23,097 nt of DNA from Gnetum montanum. Its lineage: Eukaryota > Streptophyta > Gnetopsida > Gnetales > Gnetaceae. The stretch covers positions 421,987 to 445,083 of the forward strand of contig MNCI01016470.1 of NCBI GenBank assembly GCA_015680685.1, in the 5' to 3' direction. The position numbers were made by a program, and so were the translations under genes. Each line of letters starts with the position of its first letter. Positions within the stretch are counted from its first letter, which is position 1. Shown here piece by piece: positions 9,176 to 18,709 of the stretch. The notes beneath the pieces were generated by a model. The model saw nothing but the letters and a program-made list of their open reading frames with translations, did no database searches and was not told where the DNA came from.

Positions 9176-9353
9176 CCTCCTCTGCCGCAGGAGCAGCAAC
9201 AGCAGCAGCAGAAGACCTATCTTGTGCTGTTCACGATGATCCATCCTCATGAGTAGTAAAAGTTGAAGTGTGCACTGGAGAGACTGCATCATTGCCACTG
9301 CAGCCGCAGCAGGCACGCCAACAACCAGAACACACAGACTTGGTGTTACCCAT
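9168..9353 (-). pseudogene. NLR exon 1, 5' part: lipid-anchor N-terminus
   Basis: Translation from ATG at 9353 gives MGNTKSVCSGCWRACCGCSG, followed by NDAVSPVHTSTFTTHEDGSS and a TGA stop at codon 41 (9233-9231). The frame then runs on through an Ala-rich stretch to AEEDPS at the transposon boundary. Met-Gly-x-x-x-Ser is a classic N-myristoylation signal, and Cys at positions 8, 11, 15, 16 and 18 are candidate palmitoylation sites, so the intact protein was probably bound to the plasma membrane. The 62 codons up to 9168 and the codons from 7270 onward share one frame once copy B and one duplication are ignored, which supports this reading and this start. The TGA means the gene had lost coding capacity independently of the insertion. 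Confidence 0.7.
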
Positions 9354-9498
9354 AATTAATTAAGTCTCAAAGACCACAGAACAGAGCAACGATAGACAGA
9401 TAGAACGATAGCAGCAGTGAGTGCACAGAAATTTCGGAAGCTTGCAGATCTGCACAAATGGAAGCGTTGTTACAGCGTTATGAGAAGTAAGGACGAGG

Positions 9499-9506
9499 CA
9501 TATAAG
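9499..9506 (-). promoter_or_regulatory. Possible TATA box of the NLR pseudogene
   Basis: On the minus strand the sequence reads CTTATATG, about 150 bp upstream of the ATG at 9353. That distance suits a TATA box with a 5' leader of roughly 115 bases. Weak evidence: position and composition only. Confidence 0.3.
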
Positions 9507-9510
9507 AACC

Positions 9511-9883
9511 CGAGGACAGCAAGAATAGCTTAAGAAAAGAATTTTTGGTAGAAATCAAGATTAACTTAAGGCAATTGCAATCCATTAAAAAAAGTGAACG
9601 GATTCAAAAAAGATCAGGCAAGCAGAGAATGAGAATAATAGAGTGCTTTAGATTTATCAAAGCTGCCATTGCTGACCCATTTTGTTATGCTTTAACTGGA
9701 AAGAGAACCAAATTGGCAATGATGGAAGAGTATGCTTTATCCCTTGCTGCGCTGGCTACTTTTATCTATTCCAAGCATTTGTACCTTACTTATATCACAG
9801 GCAAAGCCTTTCGTTCCTAAGATTTACTCTGGTTTTTAGAATCCAAGAGAAGCGGTATTTGGAATCCGAGGACAGCAAGAATA
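9511..9883. repeat. 17-bp direct repeat pair upstream of the NLR
   Basis: CGAGGACAGCAAGAATA occurs at 9511-9527 and again exactly at 9867-9883. The surrounding bases are also partly alike (GAACC/GAATC before it). It may be the trace of a local duplication or paired promoter elements; I cannot say which. Confidence 0.5.
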
Positions 9884-10580
9884 CAGCGAGTAAAAAATTA
9901 ATCCAGTTTTGTTTTGGTTTCTCTTCAGCAGGGATTCGAAAGGAGGTGAAGCTTGAGCTCAACGGAATGCTTTTCCTAACCTTATTGTTTGCCTTTAATG
10001 TGGTCATGGGCCATGATTTATTTGTTACGTAATCGTTACATTTTGTAATCCACGCAGCCATCATTTTATAGAATACGTGTAGCTTGTTGCAGAACAACTT
10101 GTATAATAATAATAATTATTGAAAAATGTTTGTTTAATATTACATGGTGACCGTTATCTAGGATGATCCTGTCGAGAAAACATGAGCTTGATCTAGCTAC
10201 TCAAAGAGGTTAAGCATTAAGATTCCGCTTGACAATCCTTTTTTGTTTTATTAATATTAGATGTCAAGTATCACATCTTGGTCTAAGAACCCTTTTTGCC
10301 CTTTTATTGGTATGTTTAGCCCTACTTGGATTTGAACCCTAGATAATTTATTTGCTAAGTTTTTTGTTTTCACTGATAATATCAATATTTTTATTATATT
10401 CTGTGTAAATCTAAAGGATCTTTTAGACAAATTAACTTATGAAAAATACATCAATAGTAATAAATCTTGAGTACAATAGATGTGTCCAACATTCATGTAA
10501 TTTGAACTTGTCTTATATATAATTCTTTACAATTAACATTAGCAACTTGAATTGCTCATACAAAGATTGATTAGAGATTT
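9545..10580. other. Intergenic stretch, no gene recognised
   Basis: Two overlapping plus-strand frames (9545-9820 and 9682-10032, 91 and 116 codons) lie here, in different frames of the same bases. Neither shows a motif, signal or compositional bias that I recognise, so I do not call them genes. The rest, up to the LTR element at 10581, is AT-rich with no visible feature. A short transcribed unit cannot be excluded. Confidence 0.45.
10576..10580. repeat. Target-site duplication of LTR element, 5' side
   Basis: GATTT, matching 15311-15315 just after the 3' LTR. Confidence 0.65.
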
Positions 10581-11317
10581 TGATGTGGACATCAAATAGG
10601 CGAATGTAACATCTCGTCAATTATGGGATATTTCCTTGGAGTTTTAACATGTTTGGAAGTGTTTCAGGGCTATTTTGATGAGTTTAGGATGTTCCATGTG
10701 CTATGGGGACTTGTTTGGAGGCATCCAAAGGTTCTAGGCCTCCAAACAAGCATCTTTGTATTTTAGCCTCATAGGTGAGACGTCCCAACTGCAAATGAGA
10801 TGTCCCAATTGCATATGAGATGTCTCAACCATGACATCTACTACAAGACATCTTCCCCAAAATGTCTACTCTAATATCCTCTGCACTTGGGACAGATGTC
10901 TTCTGTTTCTCATAGACGTCTCACATGGATTTTAATGATCAATAAATTGAATGATAAATTGGAGGGAAGATGAAGAGATAGGGTGAAAATGATATAAATA
11001 GATTTCTTGGGCCTCCAATTTGATCAGGAGAGTCTAGAGAGAGAAAAAGAGAGTGTAGGGAGTTGAGAGAAGAGTAGAATGAGAGATAGAGTCTTGGCAA
11101 GGTGCCTTGATGATCATCCTTGTGTGTGTGTGATTACTTTGAGTGTGTGAGAGTTTGATTGAATCTCTTGTTTGTCCTTGGGAATTATGCTTTCTTTCAT
11201 ATGTAAATTCTCCATTTGAGCAAAAATAAAGCTTTAATTTTCCTTTTCTTATTCAAATTGGATGTTTTGTGACTTTGAGAGAGCTTGGATTGTGGAATCC
11301 ATGGGAGCTCCTCATTA
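10581..11317 (+). repeat. 5' LTR
   Basis: It matches 14565-15310 end to end with many substitutions and small indels. It begins TGATGTGGACATCA and ends CTCATTA. TATAAATA at 10993-11000 is a likely promoter TATA box, and AATAAA at 11225-11230 a likely polyadenylation signal, giving a U3-R-U5 layout. It contains three 20-bp tandem units and a short TG run near 11123-11131. The end is set by the target duplication; if the LTR ended in the usual CA, it would stop at 11314. Confidence 0.8.
10775..10834 (+). repeat. Three 20-bp tandem units in 5' LTR U3
   Basis: Units of 20 bp start at 10775, 10795 and 10815, each reading roughly RTGAGAYGTCYCAAYY plus four bases. The 3' LTR has the equivalent array at 14756-14815, followed by a weaker fourth unit. 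Repeats at this place in U3 often act as enhancer elements; that role is inferred. Confidence 0.7.
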
Positions 11318-11320
11318 GAT

Positions 11321-11332
11321 TGGTATTAGATC
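11321..11332 (+). other. Primer binding site
   Basis: TGGTATTAGATC lies 3 bases after the 5' LTR. The complement of the plant initiator-Met tRNA 3' end is TGGTATCAGAGC, so 10 of 12 bases match. Confidence 0.7.
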
Positions 11333-11676
11333 AACTTGGAATTGAAGACAATTTCATTCAAGTGGATAATTCTCATCTTAATTGCAAAGAATCACTCCAA
11401 ATTCTCAAGCTTGAACAAATTCTCTCTTGCTACTTGTTGTACTCATCCTAGGATTTGAAAATTTCCCTTTGATCCCTAAGTTTGTCATATCTTTCAAGAA
11501 TTGGAAGATAATTGTGGAATTGGAAACCCACTAGCTTGTAATAGCTATGGATTGAAGATCTTATGCTCATTTCTCTTAAAATCTAAGAATTTCTTATCTC
11601 ATTTATTGAGAAATCTTGAAAATTTCACCTTTCCTTGTAGAATTTTGTGTAAATTACCTTTAGATCAATTTCCATC

Positions 11677-14197
11677 ATGCCTCCAATGAAGAAGACAGTT
11701 CAAGCTTTTTCAAGAGACATGGATGACATATGAAATGTTCTCAAGCTCATTGTTGAGAAAATTAAAAATCTTGGAGAGAATAAAGGACATGCTACTTCAC
11801 CAAAAGCATCCAAGCAAGGGTACAAGTCATGTAGTTCTTCACCAATACCTTCTTCATGACATTCCTCAATGTAATTCCTTGAAGATGATATTCCTTCTGA
11901 AGATAACGACTTTGAAGAAGGAGAAGCTCAAGATGATGTTTTTCTTCATGTTCCTAGTATTGAAAATAAGTCTCAAGGCTTCATTTTTCCTAGGAAAAGG
12001 AAAAAGGAACTTTTCTCTAAGCCTCAAAGGCAGCAAGGTGAAGGAATTGAAGTCACTCTTGCAAAAGCTTTTAGATATGCTTCAAGGATGCATCATGTTG
12101 AAGTCAAATTCTTCAATGACATTGAAGGAACTAAATCGTTTCTCTCTTGGTTGAAAATGATCAACAAGTACTTCGAACTTGAAGATGTGGAAAATCATCA
12201 AAAGGTGCCTTTTATTGAAACTAAATTAGAAGGCATAGCACTTATATGGTGGAAGAAGGAAAGTCATTCTTACAAGGTAAAAAATGATACTCCTAACAAG
12301 GATTGATCTTTAATGCAATTCATGCTCAAGCAAAAATTTGAGAAGACTCATCATAGATAAGAGGCCATCCAAAAATTAAAGTACCTAAGGCAAGGTGATA
12401 AGAGTGTGAAGGGCTACTATATGGATTTTTGTAGGCTTTCTAGCTTGCAAAAGTTCATTGGGGTGATTATGAAAAAGCATCTAACTTTCAAGGAGGACTT
12501 AAAAGGGAGTATAAATAAGAGCTAACCTTCTATGAGCTTGAAACATTGGACGAGGCTTTTGAATTAGCTCTTAAGAGTGAAAAGAAACTTCAAGGCTACA
12601 CTAGAGGTTCTAAATCTTCCACGGACAAGAACTCTAAAGCTTTTGAAAGTAATAAAGGAGCTAAGGAGAATGAAAATGTCAAGGAAGACACCAATGAGAA
12701 GTAAGAGAAGTCCAAGGAGGACAAAGGTTCTAAGAAGGACTACTCCAAGAAAGGAAAAGGTCAAGGAAATGGTTATGCCTCCAAATTGAAATGCTTCAAT
12801 TGTGATGAAAAGGGACACAAACAATGGGGGTTTAATAAGCCAAAGGTTTCCAAGAGAAAGAAATTCCAAATCTTAGAAAATGAAGAATCCTTCAATGAAG
12901 GTAGACCTCTTGTGATTGAAGAGGCAAAAAAAATTAATTCTTGCATTTTTATGGGAAATATAAATGTTAATAAAGGAAATGAGCAAGAAGAAAGATCTGA
13001 TGAAGTAGAAATCAATGAGAAAATGAATTCTCAAGTATCTCTTATTGAGAAAAGGAGTGCTCAATACTCCAAGATTTCAAGGAAGAAAACCAAGGACCTC
13101 ATCAAATGGACCAAAAGATCTTCAAGGTCCAATATGGTGTATACTACTAATTAAGGAGAGTTCCTACCTCATGAGTCATGGGAGGTAAAGGATCCAAGCC
13201 AAAGGAGTGATCAGGCTCAAGGGACTTCTCCAAGAAGGGTTAAGAGTATTATTAGAAGGTATGATTCTCATACTTTTTGCAATTGTTATATACCTTGTGG
13301 CAAGGGAAAGGATATTCTAAGCCAAGTTGAGGCTATCTCATGAGAGATAGGGGAGTCTTCTAACTGAGGTATGTGGAAGAATGATTGCTTTGATGGTGTT
13401 TTTGAGGAAAATGATGTTAAAGCCATGGAATAGAGTTTACCTTTTGAGCTAGTACCTCAATATGGAATGAAGAGCTTGCTAATGATTCCTTTGAAGAGGA
13501 TAAGCCATTGGAATTAGGAACTTCTATTTGGGATCATAAACCTTTAGGCTTTGATGAGATTGGACAAGCACATGTTGAAGTTCAAGTTGAACCAAAATTG
13601 GATGGGAGAAGCCGTGAAGAGGTAATTAAGTGTGAGCTTTACCTTGTTAATGGTAGTAATGTTTCTCATGTTGAAGCTAGTGTGATGGATGCTATTTTTT
13701 CACTTCACCTTGGTAGTGGTTTGTTCAATGGTAATGATGTGCATCATGATCATTGTAGTGATTATGATAACATTGTAAGTTTTGTTTTGTTTGATACAAA
13801 CAATGTGAATTTTGATATCATTGTTAGTGAGAGCAAAGTTAATGATGCTAATGAATTTAATTTTGTATGGGATAATGATGGCTATGGTGGTACTCATAGT
13901 AGAAAGGTCATTATTGATGTTGATGAAGACATTGATAATGATATGATTTTCTAGAAATTGGAGATGTTTTCTATGCATTATGATAAGGATGAATTTGTAA
14001 AAGGTGTTGATGACCTTGATTATCTTAGCTATGAAATGGATGAGTAGCATGAAGACAATTTGCATTGTGATGATGATGGTGAAGGGAATCTAAGTGATAG
14101 TCTTCTAAACACCAAGAAGAAGAAGGTGAAGAAGAGGAAAAAGGATGGAAGAAGGGAAATTGGTTTAAGGAGATCTAATCCTTATGAATTTTCTTAA
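11677..14197 (+). pseudogene. Degenerate retrotransposon gag
   Basis: The likely start is ATG at 11677 (MPPMKKTVQAFSRDMDDI), followed by a stop. The frame then gives an acidic stretch, a basic stretch (PRKRKKELFSKP) and the gag core near 12088-12600: VEVKFFND, SFLSWLKMINKYF, KLEGIALIWWKKE, AIQKLKYLRQGDKSVKGYY and ELTFYELETLDEAFELA. A Lys-rich region leads to a zinc knuckle CFNCDEKGHKQWG (12792-12833) whose last Cys is Phe. Beyond it is a long Asp/Asn-rich region (open at 13508-13954) and a basic end (KKKKVKKRKKDGRREIGLRR). In-frame stops include the positions after DDI, NKD, HHR, EYK and NEK, with several frameshifts. Gag packages element RNA into particles. No pol motif follows. Confidence 0.75.
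12792..12833 (+). other. Zinc knuckle with last Cys lost
   Basis: The motif is CX2CX4HX4 followed by Phe (TTT) where CCHC knuckles have Cys (TGT or TGC). One base change would explain it. The knuckle binds RNA in intact gag, so this copy is probably defective. Confidence 0.65.
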
Positions 14198-14341
14198 TCT
14201 TCTTTTGTTGTAGGTCATGGAAGAAACACATGGGATTTGGTGCTCTCAAAATGGAAACATGATGAAGCCTTTGAGGGCAAAGACCATATTCACTCTTCTT
14301 TCATGAATTTCTCCATTGTGATGTAAGCACAAAATTATGCT

Positions 14342-14363
14342 TGTGTGTGTGTGTGTGTGTGTG
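14342..14363 (+). repeat. (TG)n microsatellite
   Basis: An uninterrupted run of about eleven TG units lies in the element's 3' internal region. Shorter TG runs also occur in both LTRs (near 11123 and 15109). Confidence 0.9.
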
Positions 14364-14550
14364 TCATGCATACATTTTGTTGTGTGTCTATATGTGTTTG
14401 TAAAATAATTTTGGATGGTAGAGACAAAATGTTATGAACTCTAACCATTCCATGTGTGTTGTGATTTGGTTTGTGTGTGAATTGTGGCCTATGTGAGGGG
14501 GAAAGAGCTGTCCCAAGTGTAAAGGCATCTTTTGTAGAATCAAGAGTCTT

Positions 14551-14564
14551 TTGAAGGAGGGTGT
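14551..14564 (+). other. Polypurine tract
   Basis: TTGAAGGAGGGTGT directly precedes the 3' LTR. This is the usual place and composition for the plus-strand DNA primer, slightly interrupted by T. Confidence 0.65.
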
Positions 14565-15310
14565 TGATGTGAACATCAAAAAGACCAATGTGACATCTCT
14601 CCAATTATGGGACATTTCCTTAGAGCTTTGACATGTTTGGAAGTGTTTTGGGGCTATTTTGAGAAGTCTAGGATGTTTCAGATATGGGGACTTGTTTGGA
14701 GTTGTCTGGAGGTTCTAGGCCTTGAAACAAGCATCTATGTATTTTGGCCTTGCAAGTGAGACATCCCAACTATAAGTGAGACATTCCAACTTCAAATGAG
14801 ACACCCCAACTAAATATGATATGTCTTAGCCAAAGACATCTACTTTGATATCCTCTACACTCGAGATAGATGTCTCTTGTTTCTCATGGACTTCTCACAC
14901 AGATTTTAATGAACATTAAATTAAATGATAAATTAAATGAAAGATGAAGAGATAGCATGAAGAAAATATAAATATATTTCTTGGGCCTTCAATTTGATCA
15001 AGAGAGTCTAAAAGAAGAGTCTAGAGAGAGAAAGAGAGAGTGTAGGGAGTTGAGAGAAGAGTAGACGGAGAGATAGAATCTTGGCAAGATGCCTTGATGA
15101 TCATCCTTGTGTGTGTGTGTGTGATTTCTTTGATTGAGTATGTAAGAGTTTGATTGAATCTCTTGTCTATCCTTGGGAATGTATGCTTCCTTTCATATGT
15201 AAATTCTCCATTTGAGTAAGAATAAAGCTTTTTTTTTTCCTTTTCTTCAAATTTTCTATTTTGTGACTTTGAGAGAGCTTGATTTGTGGAATCCATGGAA
15301 CTCCTCACTA
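14565..15310 (+). repeat. 3' LTR
   Basis: The 746-bp copy of the 5' LTR starts TGATGTGAACATCA and ends CTCACTA. It holds TATAAATA at 14967-14974, AATAAA at 15221-15226, and the 20-bp tandem units at 14756-14815 with a degenerate fourth unit. It differs from the 5' LTR by many substitutions and indels. Confidence 0.8.
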
Positions 15311-15315
15311 GATTT
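15311..15315. repeat. Target-site duplication of LTR element, 3' side
   Basis: GATTT, matching 10576-10580. The internal sequence after the 5' LTR also happens to start GAT, so the boundary has slight ambiguity. Confidence 0.65.
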
Positions 15316-15549
15316 GCTATTTTCTTTTGAAGAAATCTCTTCCAAAGCATTCTAATAATACATGTTACTCATTTTCTACCACTTGCAATAAACATAATGA
15401 TCATATTTTATCTTTATGTTATCTTCAAATTTCAACTCAGAGATGGTGTGATCTCATTCTTTTCAAAGCTACATAATGAAATAAAGTCCTCAACCTTTAT
15501 CTATCTCTAAAATTTATCTCCAAATTTGGTGATTTTCATGACCACAAGC

Positions 15550-15900
15550 AACACTGTGAGTTAAGGCTTGGTCATGATGGCAAATCACAAGTTGTGGAAT
15601 TTAACCATGCATTGTAGTTAGGCTATGGGATAGTCATATTATAATACCAAGGGTCATGATCTTGCACATTAGAGAGAAAATTCTAATTAAGTAAACTAAT
15701 ATTTGACCATGGATCATGGTAAGATCATAGTGATTGTTGTGAACCTTCTTTCAATTCTATTGTACCTTAAATATTGAACAATAGGTTAACCATAGGTCAT
15801 GATGACCTAATTCACAAACCATAAGTTGATCATAGGTCATGATTTATTTAAATTCTAAAACAGGGCTCACAATGGATCATAGTAAGGTCATAGTGAGGTT
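15550..15900. repeat. Degenerate GATCAT/GGTCATGAT repeat region
   Basis: Related phrases recur here: GGATCATGGTAAGATCATAG (15709) and GGATCATAGTAAGGTCATAG (15873), and CATAGGTCATGAT at about 15791 and 15830. It looks like an old tandem array with diverged units. No protein or RNA is evident. Confidence 0.5.
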
Positions 15901-17804
15901 ATGGAATTGCAAGAAAAATAAAGAACAATGTAAAAAAGAATTTCAAACTATAATTGGACAAAATGCCAACTCCAACCTCATTTACAAGCATGAAAACATA
16001 TAACATATTTCTAAACATGTGTGGGAGGCTTGAATTAGAAGAATAACATCAAACACTTATCTTTTTATTTTTCAGAATTATGCAATATGCACAAAAATAA
16101 TAAAAACATGCATAAACCCTTTCAAATACTCTTAACTGACCTCAAATGCATTATAAAACTAACATAAGTTGGAATAGCTTGGAACAAACTCATGAAAGGA
16201 GAGAACTGAGCTTTTGCATCAAATTCATGAGAAAGTGGTTAAAACCCTCTTTAAACTTTCAACATGGGCATGAAATTTAAGAGAAAGTAACTTGAATCTA
16301 AAACTTGGAAGTAAATCCTAAGAAATTAAATAAAAATCTACTTCAAACTACATGAATTCTACAAAGGAAACATAAAGAAACATGTTAATAAGTTCAAAAA
16401 CATGAAAAAAACTTGAAACATAAGATATTATTTGTGAACATGTGCAATTACATATATGTATAACAAATTATGCAAGAGAAATATGTGAGAACTTGATAGA
16501 AGAATCCATGAAGAGGGATCCACTACTTAAGATGAGAGATACATGCTATAAGAACATAAGAAAGAAAAAAATGATGAAGCTAGGAGAGCTTCAACTAAGC
16601 ACTCAAACACTTGCATTAAACACTCAAATTGAAGGAAAGGAAGAGTTTCTTTATTCAGTTCACTTCTCTTAGTAAGCTATAATGGAAGGCATTTACCCCT
16701 ATTTATACTTCTTTGTGAAGCATCTTAACTCTTCTGGCATGGGCTTGTCATAAAGGATTTTGGCTTCTTTTTCTTTTTTGGGCCTCTCATAAAATAGTAA
16801 GTTATAATGGGATGGTCACTCCTATTTATAATTTATGTATGTAGATATTTTATTTCATCACGTTTATTAAATCTAGTATTTTTCTAGTAAAATTGAAGCC
16901 TTTTTCTTTGAATTTGTACCTCATTTTGTCATCTCTCTAAAAATTTATTTGTAATAGGCTTCCAAGGTTTTGAATTTAGTATTCTATTAATATTATTGAT
17001 ACCCCATTTCTTGGAGCCATAATTGTTCTTCATTGAGTCACCCCTATTATTGAGACTTTCATATGATCTCTCCTGAGATCATATTGCTACTTTATTTCTC
17101 AAGTGGAATGTTAAGAAGTGATACAGTACTTCAGCTTCCAATGGTAACAAATTAGCTTCTAATAAAAGCATTGCATTGGGGATTTGAGTTTTCATCTTGA
17201 ATTCATCCAACAAGAACTATTTTCAAGTTTTTTAATTTTTTCCGAGGATTCTTCATCATGACTTAGCACCACACTATACATCCATAAAGCACTATAGTTT
17301 GTACAATTGTTTGTAAAAGGTATTTTTGAATTTTCTAAGTTCAAATATTATTTGTGTTATATTTTTTTCATTTTTTAGAAAGCCTTCTATCTATTTATAA
17401 CTTGTTATTATGTAAAATGCTTTCACTTATAATTTTGAAAGCATTGTACTCCCAAATATCTGCAAGTATGCACAATCTTAAGTCTTTTATTATTCAGATG
17501 AAAAGTGTAATCTCTCTTTTTAGTTCGAAAAATTAGCATTTTTGTTTTTTTTAACATTTACTTTCAATTTTATATGTTCATAAAATTTTGTAGTTGATGC
17601 AACATAGATTTTTTGGTTCTATATAGGTGTGATTAGTTTTCTTATGAGCTATATATATATATATTAAACATATAGAGTATTCAACTATGACTTGTTATAC
17701 CATGTGATCTTGATTATTTCATTATGGGATTTCTAATTGTTTTATTTTAATTATTATTTTATGTCACCCTGGTGGATGATCTCATGTCTAGTTGTTTGGT
17801 TTCA
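15901..17804. other. AT-rich gene-free sequence
   Basis: No gene is supported here. A 76-codon frame at 16442-16672 is Lys/Glu-rich but has no motif. A diverged 36-bp direct repeat is visible at 16669-16706 and 16796-16831 (TAGTAAG.TATAATGG..., CCTATTTATA), and there is a short AT dinucleotide run near 17650. The rest looks like decayed repetitive DNA. Confidence 0.45.
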
Positions 17805-18145
17805 AACTCTTAACCTCATACATTATCATCATTATCCTAGTCTTATCCCAACAAAATGGGGTCAACTACACGAGTTATTTTTTTTCATTCACATATATGA
17901 AGAGCTAGATCTTTGTTTATTTGTAATTTTTTCAAATCATCTTCAATTATTTTTTCCATCTTCTTTGGTCTTCCTTTCAGTGACTTTCCTAAGGCTCATT
18001 GTCTAACCTTCTTTGCACATGTTCAAACTATCTAAGTTTCCATTCTTGTAGCTTATCTAAAATAGAGCCACTCTAAATATTTCTCTAATATCTAAATTAT
18101 GTAATTTATCTCTTTTGGTAATGTTTAACATCCATCAAAGCATTT
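17805..18145 (-). mobile_element. LINE 3'-end remnant
   Basis: On the minus strand, broken frames give FEHVQRRLDNEP, then GRPKKMEKIIEDDLKKLQIN, LALHI, and RVVDPILLG. This matches the C-terminal tail that follows reverse transcriptase in many plant non-LTR retrotransposons (W.GHVQRR.. RGRPKKTW ..D...L..ALDR..W...I..ADP). Stops and a frameshift show it is dead. Only the tail is present, as expected of 5'-truncated insertions. The family link is from memory of these tails, not from a search. Confidence 0.6.
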
Positions 18146-18505
18146 GCTTTTCTACCTAATTAGTGGCGAGGTACCCCTACACTCAACCATACGAAATGAG
18201 CGTAGCATACACGATCTGGTCAAACTCCGCAGATGGACTAGTTGTGGCACCTAGATAGTTATCCTTAGGTCGTAGTTCGCTGTCTTCCCACCTAGACTAG
18301 TATTTATATTTGTCACGTATGGTTTAGTCCAAAGTGAGGTGTATGATGTGTTCCTAATTCTAATGCTACTCTTGAAGGCAGTGGAAAATAATATTAACTA
18401 AGCTAAGCTAGGAGGAGAAGGGTAAGAAAATCTAATCTAGCCTAAGTGCGACGAGCAACCGATTCCTTGATCAACTGTACACATCTTGGACCTCGTGCAT
18501 GACTA
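18146..18505. other. Unassigned, less AT-rich stretch
   Basis: This stretch is richer in GC than its left neighbour and has no open frame worth calling. It may be the untranslated 3' part of the minus-strand element whose gag-like ORF ends near 18710, but no LTR partner for it is visible in the window. Confidence 0.35.
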
Positions 18506-18626
18506 CCACTAGGATTACCAAGCATAGATCCTAGGTACGCCACTGGGATTACCAAGCGCAGATCCCAGATAGACCACTAGGTTACCAAGCGTAGATCCTA
18601 GATACACCACTGGGTTACCAAGTAGT
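18506..18626. repeat. 33-34-bp tandem repeat, 3.6 copies
   Basis: Units start at 18506, 18540, 18574 and 18607 (partial). Each has the form CCACTRGG(AT)TACCAAGC followed by RYAGATCCYAG. Within each unit, CTAGG or CTGGG pairs with CCTAG or CCCAG, so a single unit can form a small hairpin with covarying stem bases (A-T in units 1 and 3, G-C in unit 2). Confidence 0.85.
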
Positions 18627-18709
18627 CACACTTAAATGCTCGTAATCAAGTCGTACTCGTTCCGCGTTCTAGGAGTTTAAGGGTGAGAGAGAGAAAATAG
18701 TAAATAACA

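Larger units (their letters stand above)
776..9353 (-). pseudogene. NLR immune receptor pseudogene (whole span)
   Basis: This span holds one broken intracellular immune receptor of the NB-ARC/LRR class, read right to left. The order is: initiator Met at 9353 with a lipid-anchor N-terminus, Ser/Thr/Ala-rich linker, helical N-terminal domain, NB-ARC and LRRs. Seen directly: the P-loop GGIGKTT, kinase-2 FIYIDN, a GVPL motif, an RNBS-D-like FFDISAFF, a VHD in place of MHD, and repeats of the LxxLxSTFCQLxSL type. Suggested exons are 9353-7015 (split by a transposon), 6815-about 6315, 6166-6019, 5938-4978, about 2222-1884, and 1728 to about 780. Several junctions keep the reading frame. Such receptors act as nucleotide-driven switches that trigger defence. 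The gene cannot make a full protein: it has stops at 9233-9231 and about 6585-6574, frameshifts at about 7085, 6660, 6030, 5708, 5440 and 5095, and more in the LRRs. Two DNA transposons make up 3.8 kb of it. Assignment to conifer-type NLRs is from memory of the family. Confidence 0.85.
10581..15310 (+). mobile_element. LTR retrotransposon, gag-only (TR-GAG type)
   Basis: This 4730-bp element has two LTRs of about 740 bp, a primer binding site resembling the initiator-Met tRNA complement, a polypurine tract, a gag-like coding region and a 5-bp target duplication. The 3.2-kb internal region shows no Asp-protease, reverse transcriptase, RNase H or integrase motif in any frame that I could read, and there is too little room for them. 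Known non-autonomous plant elements of this kind carry only gag (TR-GAG) and use enzymes from a partner element. The gag core and zinc knuckle fit the Ty3/gypsy style. Both the LTRs and gag are clearly diverged, so it is an old insertion. Confidence 0.8.

Noticed and set aside
9545-10032. Two plus-strand frames as small genes
   Set aside because: They overlap in different frames, have no motif or codon bias, and lie in a region that looks non-coding.
12564-13064. Minus-strand hydrophobic frames opposite gag, resembling membrane proteins
   Set aside because: They are the antisense of Lys/Glu-rich gag coding sequence, which reads as Phe/Leu-rich on the other strand.
13700-14065. 121-codon minus-strand frame rich in Ile and Met
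   Set aside because: It is the antisense of the Asp/Asn-rich gag C-terminal region and has no independent support.
15550-15900. CRISPR-like or satellite array
   Set aside because: Units are irregular in length and spacing and strongly diverged; this is plant repeat DNA, not a CRISPR array.
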